Source: Pectobacterium aroidearum
GTDB taxonomy: Bacteria; Pseudomonadota; Gammaproteobacteria; Enterobacterales; Enterobacteriaceae
Length of the DNA: 64,000 nucleotides
Direction: 5' to 3'
NCBI RefSeq assembly: GCF_041228105.1
Contig: NZ_CP166097.1
Span: 1,612,001-1,676,000, forward strand
The notes below the pieces were generated by a model. It saw nothing but the letters and a program-made list of their open reading frames with translations. It was not told the DNA's origin and did no database searches. Numbering within the stretch: position 1 is the first letter of the stretch; every line of letters begins with the position of its first letter. A program made the position numbers and the translations under genes. Shown here in pieces: positions 39,999-49,452 of the stretch.

Positions 39999-40559
39999 TC
40001 AGGCGGGATAGTGATAAATATTATGATCGAACCATTGCTCACCAATCTGCTCTGCATCTTTCTCCAGGTGATGAAAACGGAAGCCGAGCCGTTGAGCGAC
40101 GGCGTTGCTGCGTGTGTTGGCGGTTGAGGCTTTGATGACGCAGCGATCAACGAGATTGGCATCGGCATAGGCTGTTATCAGCGTGTTGACGGCCTGAGAA
40201 ATGATGCCTTTCCCTTCAAATGCTTCGGCGAGCCAGTAGCCGATGACGCCTTCTTTATCCTGAATCGTATTGAAGGAGACGATGCCAGCCAACGCGTCGT
40301 CCCAGCGGATAAGATACACGGCAGAGGTTTTGTCAAAGAACGCCTTTCTGTTGTCGCCAATGGTTTCACGCGTGTCATCGACGTTCGTGACGGAGTCTGG
40401 CCAGGGTAACGTTCGTCGCAGACGGGCTTTTTCCTGCTGAATCAGGTTGAAGAGCGCATCGGCATCGCATTCTTCCTGTATCGTTAGGCGCAGATGGGGC
40501 TGATGACGTAGCTCATACAGTTTGTCTGCAAATAACGGATCGACAACCGACGTTTCCAT
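39999..40559 (-). CDS. GNAT-family N-acetyltransferase, RimJ/RimL type
   Basis: The 186-residue protein has the GNAT fold of ribosomal-protein Ser/Ala acetyltransferases. It starts with a RimL-like HLRLTIQEECDADALFNLI segment. The acetyl-CoA region reads GYWLAEAFEGKGIISQAV (about residues 107-124), followed by ASTANTRSNAVAQRLGF (about 144-160). The substrate cannot be read from sequence. It lies 12 bases downstream of the phzF-like gene on the same strand and the two are probably co-transcribed. A long hairpin (39941-39974) lies about 25 bases after its stop. Confidence 0.85.
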   Translation of the reverse strand: METSVVDPLFADKLYELRHQPHLRLTIQEECDADALFNLIQQEKARLRRTLPWPDSVTNVDDTRETIGDNRKAFFDKTSAVYLIRWDDALAGIVSFNTIQDKEGVIGYWLAEAFEGKGIISQAVNTLITAYADANLVDRCVIKASTANTRSNAVAQRLGFRFHHLEKDAEQIGEQWFDHNIYHYPA

Positions 40560-40571
40560 AAAATCCCTCCC

Positions 40572-41468
40572 TTACCCTTGCAAGGTACCGTCAACGATCG
40601 TGACGCTATGCCCGCCGATCCAAGGTTCATCGTTCAGATAAGTTACGGTAATCCGGCCATCGCAGTGCAGCATCGTGCCCTGTCGTGCCAGGTAACTGAG
40701 TGGCGCGGTGACGTTATTGGTCGAGTGCTGCTGGCGAAGCAGCGCTGCCAGACAGGCGTTGGCACTGCCAGTAACCGGATCTTCTTTGAGATGGCCACGT
40801 TCAATATAGAATGCGCGAACTTCGTAATCGGCTGGCGTCGCGTTATCGTGCGGGCCGTAGATGGCGATGCCGTTAGTCTGACTAAGGTTTTGCACGGCTG
40901 AGAGCGCGTCTGCATCGGGTGTGATGTTCAGACAGGTGTCGGCGCTGTCTACACGAATCACCAGCCAGCGAATTCCCATATGTACTGCGGTGGGCGGGTA
41001 GCGGTTATCGATAGCAGCATTATCAGAACCAGTAATGCCAAGCGTTTTTTCCAGCAGTGGCATATGCTCGTCACCGAACGGAACCATGGTGGCCTGCGGT
41101 GCGTGAAAAGCCAGACTGCCATCGTCATGAATATTGATCGGAACTAAGCCAACGCCGCACTGTTGCACTAACTGACCTGGGGATTTCGGGCGCAATCCTT
41201 CTTCCAGCAGGGCATGCGCGGTGCCTAGCGTCGGGTGTCCGGCAAAGGGCATTTCCGATTCTGGCGTAAAAATGCGCACGTGGTAATCTGCCAGAGGATC
41301 GGTAGCTGGCAGGACAAACGTGGTTTCTGACAGGTTTGTCCAACGCGCGATATTCTGCATTTGCGCATCGGTTAACCCATTTGCTTCCAGAATGACGGCA
41401 AGCGGATTGCCCTTGAAAGGCTGCTGGGTAAAAACGTCGACCTGTTTGAAACGACGTACTATCGGCAT
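40572..41468 (-). CDS. PhzF-family isomerase-like protein
   Basis: This 298-residue protein belongs to the PhzF/diaminopimelate-epimerase-fold family. Typical motifs are [17 protein letters not shown] at the start, with the catalytic-type Glu in [28 protein letters not shown] (about residues 76-88) and [16 protein letters not shown] (about 229-244). Housekeeping PhzF-like proteins are common in bacteria; no phenazine genes are near, so a role in phenazine synthesis should not be assumed. It is divergent from ybiT across a 117-base gap. Confidence 0.88.
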   Translation of the reverse strand: MPIVRRFKQVDVFTQQPFKGNPLAVILEANGLTDAQMQNIARWTNLSETTFVLPATDPLADYHVRIFTPESEMPFAGHPTLGTAHALLEEGLRPKSPGQLVQQCGVGLVPINIHDDGSLAFHAPQATMVPFGDEHMPLLEKTLGITGSDNAAIDNRYPPTAVHMGIRWLVIRVDSADTCLNITPDADALSAVQNLSQTNGIAIYGPHDNATPADYEVRAFYIERGHLKEDPVTGSANACLAALLRQQHSTNNVTAPLSYLARQGTMLHCDGRITVTYLNDEPWIGGHSVTIVDGTLQG

Positions 41469-41585
41469 CGCATTTCTCTCCTGTATGCGCTATCGCTTAA
41501 ATATTACTCAAAACTAACCGCGATCCTATCGCGCGCTTGTGGCATAATGCGCGCCAAATCACATTCCGACTCGAGTATAAGTGCT

Positions 41586-43178
41586 GTGTTAAGTACCAAC
41601 AATATCACCATGCAGTTCGGCAGCAAGCCGTTGTTTGAAAACATTTCCGTTAAATTTGGCGGCGGCAACCGTTACGGTTTGATTGGCGCAAATGGCTGCG
41701 GTAAATCCACATTCATGAAGATTCTCGGTGGCGATCTGGTGCCGAGTGGCGGTAACGTCTTCCTCGATCCTAATGAGCGCCTGGGTAAACTGCGTCAGGA
41801 TCAGTTCGCTTTTGAAAAATACAGCGTGCTGGATACCGTCATCATGGGCCACGGGGAACTGTGGGCGGTAAAAGAAGAGCGCGATCGCATCTACTCATTG
41901 GCTGAAATGAGCGAAGAGGACGGCTACAAAGTTGCCGATCTGGAAGTGCAATACGGTGAGATGGATGGCTACAGCGCAGAATCTCGTGCCGGCGAACTGT
42001 TACTGGGCGTTGGGATTCCGGTTGAGCAACACTATGGTTTGATGAGTGAGATTGCTCCCGGCTGGAAATTGCGTGTCCTGCTGGCGCAGGCGCTGTTTGC
42101 CGATCCCGATATCCTGCTGCTCGACGAACCGACCAACAACCTGGATATCGATACGATCCGCTGGCTGGAGCAGGTGCTGAACGAGCGTAACAGCACCATG
42201 ATCATCATTTCGCATGACCGTCACTTCCTGAACATGGTTTGTACGCACATGGCGGATCTGGACTACGGCGAACTGCGTATTTATCCCGGTAACTACGATG
42301 AATACATGACGGCTGCGACGCAGGCTCGCGAGCGTTTACTGGCCGATAACGCCAAGAAGAAAGCGCAAATTTCCGAACTGCAATCGTTCGTCAGCCGCTT
42401 TAGCGCCAACGCCTCTAAATCCAAACAGGCGACATCGCGTGCGCGTCAGATTGATAAAATTCAGTTGGATGAAGTGAAAGCGTCCAGCCGCCAAAACCCG
42501 TTTATCCGTTTTGATCAGGATAAGAAACTGTTCCGTAATGCGCTGGAAGTGGAAGCGTTGAGCAAAGGTTTTGATAACGGCCCGCTGTTTAGCAAGCTGG
42601 GTCTGATGATCGAAGTCGGTGAGAAAGTGGCGATCCTGGGTACCAACGGTATTGGTAAATCGACGCTGTTGAAAACGCTGGTCGGCGATCTTCAGCCAGA
42701 TAGCGGCACCGTGAAGTGGTCAGAAAATGCCAAAATTGGCTACTACGCGCAGGATCACGAATATGAATTCGATGAGACGCTGACGGTGTTTGACTGGATG
42801 AGCCAGTGGAAGCAGGAAAAAGATGACGAGCAGGCGGTACGCAGCGTGCTGGGTCGTTTGCTGTTCAGCCAAGATGATATCAAGAAGAAAGTGAAGGTGT
42901 TATCCGGTGGTGAAAAAGGCCGCATGCTGTTTGGTAAGCTGATGATGCAACGTCCGAATATTCTGGTGATGGATGAACCGACCAACCACCTGGATATGGA
43001 ATCCATTGAATCGCTGAACATGGCGCTAGAGATGTACGAAGGGACGCTGCTGTTCGTTTCTCATGACCGTGAGTTCGTTAGCTCGTTGGCGACCCGTATT
43101 CTGGAAATTACGCCAAATAAAGTGAACGATTTCACCGGCAACTATGAAAATTACCTGCGCAGTCAGGGTATTCAGTAA
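41586..43178 (+). CDS. ybiT: ABC-F family ATPase YbiT
   Basis: YbiT is a cytosolic ABC-F protein, a class that acts on the ribosome rather than in transport. Two ABC domains are present: the first with Walker [10 protein letters not shown] and Walker [13 protein letters not shown], the second with [18 protein letters not shown] and [12 protein letters not shown]. The linker (about residues 240-310) is highly charged ([32 protein letters not shown]). A GTG at 41586 gives 530 residues, exactly the E. coli length, and the start [20 protein letters not shown]; the ribosome site is weak and an in-frame ATG at 41547 remains possible. A hairpin follows the stop. Confidence 0.93.
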   Translation: MLSTNNITMQFGSKPLFENISVKFGGGNRYGLIGANGCGKSTFMKILGGDLVPSGGNVFLDPNERLGKLRQDQFAFEKYSVLDTVIMGHGELWAVKEERDRIYSLAEMSEEDGYKVADLEVQYGEMDGYSAESRAGELLLGVGIPVEQHYGLMSEIAPGWKLRVLLAQALFADPDILLLDEPTNNLDIDTIRWLEQVLNERNSTMIIISHDRHFLNMVCTHMADLDYGELRIYPGNYDEYMTAATQARERLLADNAKKKAQISELQSFVSRFSANASKSKQATSRARQIDKIQLDEVKASSRQNPFIRFDQDKKLFRNALEVEALSKGFDNGPLFSKLGLMIEVGEKVAILGTNGIGKSTLLKTLVGDLQPDSGTVKWSENAKIGYYAQDHEYEFDETLTVFDWMSQWKQEKDDEQAVRSVLGRLLFSQDDIKKKVKVLSGGEKGRMLFGKLMMQRPNILVMDEPTNHLDMESIESLNMALEMYEGTLLFVSHDREFVSSLATRILEITPNKVNDFTGNYENYLRSQGIQ

Positions 43179-43188
43179 GCGTTGTATT

Positions 43189-43210
43189 ACGGCCTCATTA
43201 TTGAGGCCGT
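43189..43210 (+). terminator. Putative hairpin terminator after ybiT
   Basis: ACGGCCTCA (43189-43197) pairs perfectly with TGAGGCCGT (43202-43210) with a four-base loop, ten bases after the ybiT stop. The T-run is poor, and an ERIC-type repeat begins immediately afterwards. Confidence 0.6.
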
Positions 43211-43412
43211 TAATCCCCGTCATACTTCAAGCTGCATGTGCGTTGGCAATACTCGGCTCATCACTGAGCCTCGCCCTGAAGGGCCGCCGCAAGCGGCGTT
43301 CAAATCGGCTAAGCCGACTTGTCCTCGCTCACCTCAGTCACTTACTGATGTAAGCTCCTGAGGATTCACTGTGTCGCCGCCTTCCTGCAACTCGAATTAT
43401 CTAGGGGATATA
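43211..43412 (+). repeat. ERIC element with about 75-bp insertion
   Basis: The left end (CCCGTCATACTTCAAGCTGC) and right end (GTAAGCTCCTGAGGATTCAC to CAACTCGAATTAT) match the full ERIC copy at 39314. About 75 extra bases interrupt the left arm after CGTTGGC. The insertion folds into several small hairpins in a row: GGCTCA/TGAGCC, GCCC/GGGC, GCCGC/GCGGC and TCGGCT/AGCCGA. It fills the gap between convergent ybiT and hmuT. ERIC copies with internal insertions are known from related enterobacteria. Confidence 0.88.
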
Positions 43413-43417
43413 TTCGT

Positions 43418-44242
43418 TTAGTCAGGATAGAAGCCGCGATTCAGCGCTTCAACCGCTTCGACAACGCGCGGCCCCATTCCCAGTAAAATCGCCTGATCGA
43501 GTGCGATAATACGTTGGTTTTTCCAGGCTGCGGTTTGCGTCAGTCCCGGTACTGCCGCCAGCGCTTCCACACCGTTTTCCACACTTTGTTTGGTCACCAC
43601 CACCACCTCTGGATTTGCCGCAATCATTGCCTCGCCGCCGTAAATACGATACTGGCTATGCGTAGCAACATTTTCCCCGCCCGCCAGCGCGATCAGGCTA
43701 TCCACCACGGTATTTTTCCCCGCGACCTGCGCCGCGCTGCTGCCGACACTCAGCAAAAACACGACGCTGACGCGATCCTTTCGCGTCGCCAGCCGCTCTG
43801 ATACCGCATTGAGCTGCTGAGAGAGACGCGTGGCCAGCTGTTCGGCAGCCTCAGAACGATTGAGCAGTGTGCCAGCCTGACGAATATTGCTAAACAGCTG
43901 CGCTGGCGTACTGGGCGTGCGGGTAAAACGGGCGACCGTTACGCCCGCCTGCTCTAGCTGGTTAAGCACCTGCGGCGGGTTGGCATCCTGCCAGGTCATC
44001 AATAACGTGGGGTGCAGTGACAAAATCCCTTCGCTCGTCAACTGCTGCCAGTTGCTGACCTTCGGTAGCGTTACCGTTTGTGGCGGGTAAGTGGTGGTCT
44101 GATCGACACCCACTACCGTATTGCCTGCGCCAAGTGCATAAACGATTTCCACCAGCGAACCGCCGGCAATCACCACGCGCGGTTCGGCCGCGCTGGTGAA
44201 GGAAGACAGCCCGAAGAGCATTAACGCGATAAACGCCTTCAT
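43418..44242 (-). CDS. hmuT: Periplasmic heme-binding protein HmuT
   Basis: HmuT is the heme-binding component of a HmuTUV-type ABC importer. A signal peptide (MKAFIALMLFGLSSFTSAA) precedes the fold. The conserved start IAGGSLVEIVYALGAGNTVVGVDQTTTYP has the Tyr used for heme binding in this family, and later come SVGSSAAQVAGKNTVVDSLIALAGGEN and an ALDQAILLGMGPR tail. Four ATG codons occur within 15 bases at the start; 44242 (or 44245) is favoured because GAGG lies at good spacing, while 44257 has no ribosome site. It is immediately downstream of the receptor gene. No hmuU or hmuV permease genes follow; the gene ends six bases from an ERIC-type repeat. Confidence 0.88.
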   Translation of the reverse strand: MKAFIALMLFGLSSFTSAAEPRVVIAGGSLVEIVYALGAGNTVVGVDQTTTYPPQTVTLPKVSNWQQLTSEGILSLHPTLLMTWQDANPPQVLNQLEQAGVTVARFTRTPSTPAQLFSNIRQAGTLLNRSEAAEQLATRLSQQLNAVSERLATRKDRVSVVFLLSVGSSAAQVAGKNTVVDSLIALAGGENVATHSQYRIYGGEAMIAANPEVVVVTKQSVENGVEALAAVPGLTQTAAWKNQRIIALDQAILLGMGPRVVEAVEALNRGFYPD

Positions 44243-44259
44243 CATCCTCATCCTCATTC

Positions 44260-46428
44260 TCAGAAGGAGAATGCCGCGCCAATCGCGGTGCTGAAGCCGG
44301 ATGCGGGAATACTTTCATGCGCGGTGGTGTAGCGCTTGTCCAACAGGTTGTTCAGCGCCAGCGTGACCTGATACTGATTCTCGCTGCCGAAGGTGCTGGT
44401 GAACTCCAGATTGGCCGTTGCCCAGCCGCTGTGCTGGACAGCGGTATCTGCCGTTTCATCCTTCGCGCGTGAAGCCGCCCGGAGGTAGAGATCCGATTCC
44501 AGCTCCATACGCTCGAACAGCGTGATGTTTTTGACCCCGACGCGGCCAGTCAAGGTGGGTTCTCCGGTACGATAGGTGCTACGAGTCGGCAGTTCCAGCT
44601 CACGGCGGATGATATTGCCGTTAACGTAAGGCGACAGCGTCCAGCCGAGGTATTCCGCATACATCTCCATCCCGTACGTGGTTGCACGGTTGGCGTTGGC
44701 GTAATAGCGGCTGCTGCTATCCGTGCTGCCGGAGCAGGCGGCGTTACCGGCGCAGTTAAGCGTGGTGATGTAGTCTCTGGCGCGCGAGTGGTAGACCGCG
44801 CTGTCCAGCAGCCAACTGTCGTCTTTATAGCGCATGCCGACTTCATAATTGTCTGACTTTTCCGCTTTTAGATTGGCGTTGCCGTAAGTGGTGCTCCCAC
44901 CCGCTGCGGTGTCGTAAAACTTATGCGTCAGGGTAGGGTAGACATATCCTTGTGCAAAGGATGCACGCAGTTGGATATTGTCGAAGCCGGAATAGCGCAG
45001 GCTGCTGGCGGTGACTAAGGTGCTGTCATTTTCCTTCGCGGCGGCAGATGTACTGTTGTTCGGCATCACCATGCCGTTCATTCTCACCGTACCTGTTTTC
45101 TGGCCACCGTAGGAGAGTGACTCCACCCAGTATTGGCGAGCACCCAGCGTCCACGTCCAGTCCGGTGTTATTTTCCATTCGTCCTGTGCGAACAGCGCCC
45201 AGCTATTTTGCCGCCAGTGGTTATTGGATACCGAGCTGGGGTTAACCGACAGAGACGGTGTGCCCATCGGCGACAATGATCCCGTTACCCGGACATCGGA
45301 GAACGCGTTTTGCTTCACCACATCGGAGAGCCATTGTCCTCCGGCAATCAGCGTATGATCGGTGAATGGTGTGATATCTGTCTGTAAGGTCAATCCCCGA
45401 CTGGTCTGCTTGTCGTCGGTTCCCGTGCTCATTGCCATTTTGCCCTGATAAAGCGCCATGCTGTTATAGCGCAGCGGATTACCACTCTGCGACAGGTTGT
45501 TACGGAATTCGCGTTTGATATTTTGCTGGTAGGCATCCAGATGCAGGTTTTTCAGCACCTCGCCGCCGATCTGCCAGTCATAAAACAGGCCGACCTTCTT
45601 TCTTTCCAGTTCAGGAATACGCACGCTGAAGCTGTCGTATTCAGTCGAATCGGTGTAGGTCTGCGTGCTGAGTTTGAAGCTGTCTAGCGACAGGCCGAAT
45701 TTATGATCGCCAAGACGGTAGCCGAGCCAGGCGGACTGCCCGCTGTTACGGAAGTGGGTATCCGGCAGTCTGCCATCCGGTGTGCTGCGGTTGCCTTGAT
45801 CGCTATAGCTGCCGCTGAGGCGGTAATCAAAATTACCGATAGAGCCGTAGGCTAAACCCGACTCCTGCCAGCCTGCGGTCGCGCTGTCATAAACGGCTTT
45901 GATTTTCCCGCTCAGCGGCTTGTCTCCGCCCTTGCGGGTAATAAAATTGATAACGCCGCCGATAGCCTGTGAACCATATAATACCGAATGTGGGCCTTTC
46001 ACCACTTCGATGCGTTCGATATAAGAAGGATCAATTAATAATCCGAGGCTGTAATTAGGGCCGGCGCGTTGATAAGTAACTTCCTGTCCATCAATTAACA
46101 CTAATACGCGTGAGGCTTCTTCGCCGCGAATACGTATTTGTTTACGGCCAGCCAATGCGGTATCGGTAATATCGACGCCGGGAATATCACGCAGCGCTTC
46201 GGCAATAGAATCGCCGGTATATTTACCCAGCTTTTCATTATCGATAACCTGCATCGTTACCGGACTTTCCCATAAATTCTGTTCCGTTCTCCCTGCACTA
46301 ATAACGGTTATTTCATCGCTGTTTGTGGTCGAATGATTTGTAGATGAATCGTTTGTGGCTGCATTAATTGCGCCGCTGTAAATAGCAGGCAGCATAAAGA
46401 GAGCCCAGCGAGAGGTCTTTTTATTCAT
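44260..46428 (-). CDS. TonB-dependent outer-membrane receptor, probably heme/iron
   Basis: This 722-residue protein is a TonB-dependent transporter: signal peptide (about residues 1-23), TonB box DEITVIS (about 38-44), plug domain with RIRGEEASRVLVLIDGQE and VKGPHSVLYGSQAIGGVINFITRKGG, and a beta-barrel ending in AAFSF with the terminal Phe. Its place beside hmuT and opposite hutWX, with a Fur-like site upstream, makes heme or an iron compound the likely cargo. The FRAP and NPNL motifs of classical heme receptors are not evident; the equivalent region reads GYVYPTLTHKF and YGNANLKAEKSDNYEVG. Names such as HmuR would therefore be provisional. Confidence 0.8.
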   Translation of the reverse strand: MNKKTSRWALFMLPAIYSGAINAATNDSSTNHSTTNSDEITVISAGRTEQNLWESPVTMQVIDNEKLGKYTGDSIAEALRDIPGVDITDTALAGRKQIRIRGEEASRVLVLIDGQEVTYQRAGPNYSLGLLIDPSYIERIEVVKGPHSVLYGSQAIGGVINFITRKGGDKPLSGKIKAVYDSATAGWQESGLAYGSIGNFDYRLSGSYSDQGNRSTPDGRLPDTHFRNSGQSAWLGYRLGDHKFGLSLDSFKLSTQTYTDSTEYDSFSVRIPELERKKVGLFYDWQIGGEVLKNLHLDAYQQNIKREFRNNLSQSGNPLRYNSMALYQGKMAMSTGTDDKQTSRGLTLQTDITPFTDHTLIAGGQWLSDVVKQNAFSDVRVTGSLSPMGTPSLSVNPSSVSNNHWRQNSWALFAQDEWKITPDWTWTLGARQYWVESLSYGGQKTGTVRMNGMVMPNNSTSAAAKENDSTLVTASSLRYSGFDNIQLRASFAQGYVYPTLTHKFYDTAAGGSTTYGNANLKAEKSDNYEVGMRYKDDSWLLDSAVYHSRARDYITTLNCAGNAACSGSTDSSSRYYANANRATTYGMEMYAEYLGWTLSPYVNGNIIRRELELPTRSTYRTGEPTLTGRVGVKNITLFERMELESDLYLRAASRAKDETADTAVQHSGWATANLEFTSTFGSENQYQVTLALNNLLDKRYTTAHESIPASGFSTAIGAAFSF

Positions 46429-46445
46429 GGCTTTTTCTCTGAAAA

Positions 46446-46464
46446 GTTAATGATTCTCATTTAC
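46446..46464 (-). promoter_or_regulatory. Fur-box-like site upstream of the receptor gene
   Basis: Read on the minus strand, GTAAATGAGAATCATTAAC matches 15 of 19 positions of the Fur consensus by eye. It lies 18-36 bases before the start codon of the receptor gene, so iron-bound Fur would block transcription of receptor and hmuT. Confidence 0.7.
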
Positions 46465-46787
46465 GTTATCATTTGGGCGAGGGAGGCGATAATTAAATTT
46501 GAATGAATATTAAAAAATGTGACTGCAATCTCATTTGTTATTAAATAAGGACTTGCAATATTTTATCGGTTGTTAAATTAACGAATTTTAATTTAGTGGT
46601 TTTTGTTTTCATTTATTTAACATTTAAAGGCAGTGCAAGGGATTAATGTTCTGAAAATAATGGAAAATAACCCTGTTTATTTACACCTGAGATTTTAAAC
46701 AAAATAAGCAACTCGGTTAATTTAAAGAGAAAATGACACGAAAAGAATAATCCGCCTCCTTTCGGCCTGCCGGGCAGGTTGCCAAAT

Positions 46788-46806
46788 AAAAATAATTATC
46801 ATTTAA
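46788..46806 (+). promoter_or_regulatory. Weaker Fur-box-like site upstream of hutW
   Basis: The AT-rich sequence AAAAATAATTATCATTTAA matches about 12 of 19 Fur-box positions by eye and lies about 30 bases before the hutW start. The rest of the 46465-46787 spacer is AT-rich with one short GC-rich palindrome near 46766 and no gene. Confidence 0.5.
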
Positions 46807-46836
46807 TTTATTTTATTGATTATTTGGGGGCCGTTA

Positions 46837-48150
46837 ATGAACATCGATTTGACGCCGTATTATGCCGAGCCCGGTGAGCAGCCTTTTAGCGCCCGACGTA
46901 TGGCAATGCCTTGGCGCAACCATGTGCCACTTTCACCAGAACAGATTCCGGCCGGTTGGCAGGCGCTGAAACAGCAAATCGTGCCTGCGCGTAAACGTCT
47001 GCTCTATTTGCATATTCCTTTCTGCGCGACGCATTGCACGTTCTGTGGTTTTTACCAGAACAAACTGCGTGATGACAGCACGGCGACCTATACCCGCTAC
47101 CTGTTGCAGGAACTGGCGATGGAGGCGGACAGCCCGCTGCACCAGTCTGCGCCCATTCATGCGGTGTACTTTGGCGGTGGCACGCCAACGGCGCTGGCAG
47201 CCGATGAGTTGTCGCAAATTATTCGTGCGATCCGCACCTCACTGCCGCTGGCGCCAGACTGTGAAATCACGGTAGAAGGGCGGGCGATGGATTTTGATGA
47301 TGAGCGGATCGATGCCTGTCTGGATGCGGGAGCGAACCGCTTCTCCATTGGGATTCAGACGTTTGATACCCGCATTCGTCAGCGTATGGCGCGTACGTCG
47401 GATAAACAGCAGTCAATCCGTTTCCTTGAACGCCTGTGCGAGCGAGACAGGGCCGCAGTGGTGTGCGATCTGATGTTTGGCCTGCCGGAACAAACGCCGG
47501 AAATCTGGCGCGAAGATCTAGCCATCGTCAGCGATTTACCATTAGACGGCGTCGATCTGTATGCGCTCAATCTGTTACCGACAACGCCGCTGGCGAAAGC
47601 CGCCGAAAATCAGCGAGTGGCATTGCCTGATGTGGTTGCGCGACGTGATTTCTATCGGACTGGCGCAGCGTTTCTGGCTGACGCTGGCTGGCATCAGCTC
47701 AGCAATAGCCACTGGGCGCGCACTACGCGTGAACGCAATCTGTACAACCTGCTGATTAAACAAGGCGCGGACTGTCTGGCAATGGGGAGCGGGGCGGGCG
47801 GCAATATCAACGGGCAAGCCTACATGATGGAACGCAGTCTGGAACGCTATTACCAGCAGATCGATCAGGGGCAAAAACCGATCATGATGATGACGCCAGC
47901 CAGTCCGACCGGGCCGTGGCAGCATCAGCTTCAGGCGGGGATTGAAGTGGGCCGCATCAAACTGCCTCAGTTGACCCAACATGCCCGTGAGCTTCAGCCG
48001 TTACTTAGCCAGTGGCATCAGGCCGGGCTGACCTGTGACGATTCTACCTGTCTGCGCCTGACCAACGATGGTCGCTTCTGGGCAAACAACCTGATGCAGG
48101 CATTACAACAAATTATCCCTCAGCTTAATGCCGAAGAGCATGCGCACTAA
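46837..48150 (+). CDS. hutW: Anaerobic heme-degradation radical SAM methyltransferase HutW/ChuW
   Basis: ChuW-type enzymes open the heme ring without oxygen, using a radical SAM methyl transfer, and release iron and anaerobilin. The 4Fe-4S binding motif CX3CX2C is at Cys63, Cys67 and Cys70 (FCATHCTFCGFY), and VYFGGGTPTAL (about residues 109-119) is the SAM-binding glycine motif of the HemN-like family. The ATG at 46837 has GGGGG six bases upstream and was chosen over an upstream in-frame ATG. The product has 437 residues. The family is distinct from coproporphyrinogen oxidase HemN but homologous, and context with hutX and chuY favours HutW. Confidence 0.92.
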   Translation: MNIDLTPYYAEPGEQPFSARRMAMPWRNHVPLSPEQIPAGWQALKQQIVPARKRLLYLHIPFCATHCTFCGFYQNKLRDDSTATYTRYLLQELAMEADSPLHQSAPIHAVYFGGGTPTALAADELSQIIRAIRTSLPLAPDCEITVEGRAMDFDDERIDACLDAGANRFSIGIQTFDTRIRQRMARTSDKQQSIRFLERLCERDRAAVVCDLMFGLPEQTPEIWREDLAIVSDLPLDGVDLYALNLLPTTPLAKAAENQRVALPDVVARRDFYRTGAAFLADAGWHQLSNSHWARTTRERNLYNLLIKQGADCLAMGSGAGGNINGQAYMMERSLERYYQQIDQGQKPIMMMTPASPTGPWQHQLQAGIEVGRIKLPQLTQHARELQPLLSQWHQAGLTCDDSTCLRLTNDGRFWANNLMQALQQIIPQLNAEEHAH

Positions 48151-48164
48151 CCGGAGACGCAACC

Positions 48165-48665
48165 ATGACCATGACACTGAATGAATTACTGGCAACCAAC
48201 CCTGATGGCACATTGGAAGAGATTGCCGGAAAGTACAATACCTCGCTGTTTGCCGTCGTTGAGGCTTTGCCTGCGGCGCAGCGTACGCTGGCGACGGGCG
48301 ATCGTTTCGATCAGGTGTGGGACACAATAGCGACCTGGGGTGAAGTGACGCTCATTAGCCATACGGCGGACGCAATTCTGGAATTCAAGAGTGAACTGCC
48401 AACCGGTACGCATCGCCACGGTTACTTTAATTTGCGCGGCAAAAATGGCCTGAGTGGACACATCCGCGCGACGAGCTGTCAGCATATTGCGTTTATCGAG
48501 CGTAAGTTCATGGGGATGGACACCGCGTCCGTGGTGTTCTTTAATGCCAGCGGTGCGGCGATGTTTAAAATCTTCCTTGGACGAGACAGCCACCGCCAAT
48601 TGCTGAGCGCTCAGGTTGAGGCGTTCCGCACGTTGGCGAGTGAATTACAACCGGAGCAGGTATGA
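48165..48665 (+). CDS. hutX: Heme utilisation cytosolic carrier HutX/ChuX
   Basis: HutX/ChuX binds heme in the cytosol and is thought to pass it to a degradation enzyme. The 166-residue protein matches the family in length and has the conserved GTHRHGYFNLRGKNGLSGHIRA core (about residues 81-102) with candidate heme-ligand His residues, and the CQHIAFIERKFMGMDTASVVFFN block. The ATG at 48165 has GGAG eight bases upstream. It starts 15 bases after hutW and overlaps the next gene by four bases, so the three are one operon. Confidence 0.92.
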   Translation: MTMTLNELLATNPDGTLEEIAGKYNTSLFAVVEALPAAQRTLATGDRFDQVWDTIATWGEVTLISHTADAILEFKSELPTGTHRHGYFNLRGKNGLSGHIRATSCQHIAFIERKFMGMDTASVVFFNASGAAMFKIFLGRDSHRQLLSAQVEAFRTLASELQPEQV

Positions 48666-49291
48666 CGTGGTTACTTTTCGGCGCGGGCAATGGGGTCGGC
48701 GCCTGTTTATTAGAGCGTGCTATTGAGTGCGAGCAGGCGGTCGTACTCGTCTTGCGCAATCCTGAACAGGCTAAACACTGGCGTGAGCAGGAGATGACGG
48801 TAGTGGAAGGCGATGCCTGCGATCCAGAAACGGTCGCAGAAGCCTGTCGTGTGGCTGGCCCTTCTGCCATTGTGGTATCGACAATGGGCGGTGGTACGGT
48901 AAATTATCAGGGGCACCGGACGGTGATCGATGGCGCAGAACAGGCGGGCATCAAACGTATGCTGCTGGTGACGTCGCTGGGCTGTGGTGATAGCTGGCCG
49001 CTGCTGTCGCCACGCGCCAGAGCCGCGTTTGGCTTCGCGGTACGTGAGAAGTCTCTGGCAGAAAGCTGGTTGCAAAGCAGTTCGTTGGATCATTGTATTG
49101 TGCGTCCCGGCGGTCTGCTGGACGTGGTGGCGACGCACAATGCGCAACTGACGCAAGGCGCGGCGACGTTGGGACTGGTGTCCCGCTGGGATGTGGCGCT
49201 GGCGGTTGATCAACTGCTGCAACAGCCTGTGTTTGGCAATCAGATCTATAATCTGATTGATCCCGATCTCACCATGCCTGCCATTCCGTAA
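48662..49291 (+). CDS. chuY: NAD(P)H-binding anaerobilin reductase-like ChuY
   Basis: The product is a Rossmann-fold NAD(P)H-binding protein of the short-chain/NmrA-like group with 209 residues. The nucleotide motif GAGNGVGACLLERA is at residues 7-20, and the middle has VTSLGCGDSWPLLSP. Position directly after hutW-hutX and size match ChuY of the E. coli O157:H7 heme locus, which reduces anaerobilin produced by ChuW. The start overlaps the hutX stop (ATGA). Function is inferred mainly from context and fold. Confidence 0.82.
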   Translation: MTWLLFGAGNGVGACLLERAIECEQAVVLVLRNPEQAKHWREQEMTVVEGDACDPETVAEACRVAGPSAIVVSTMGGGTVNYQGHRTVIDGAEQAGIKRMLLVTSLGCGDSWPLLSPRARAAFGFAVREKSLAESWLQSSSLDHCIVRPGGLLDVVATHNAQLTQGAATLGLVSRWDVALAVDQLLQQPVFGNQIYNLIDPDLTMPAIP

Positions 49292-49452
49292 TCCCTACTG
49301 CGCCGTAATCTAATGCTGTCGGGATACTTTCTCCCGGCAGCAGACAAACTGTTATAGTCAATCTGTCGAAAACTGTATCTGTTATCTCTTATATGGCTAT
49401 GTTCTAATCGACGCCAGCAGTGTTGTATTCCTTAAGCATGATGGTGACGACG

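Noticed and set aside
40572..41468. Phenazine biosynthesis from the PhzF-like gene
   Set aside because: PhzF-like proteins are common housekeeping members of the epimerase fold, and no other phenazine genes are in the window.
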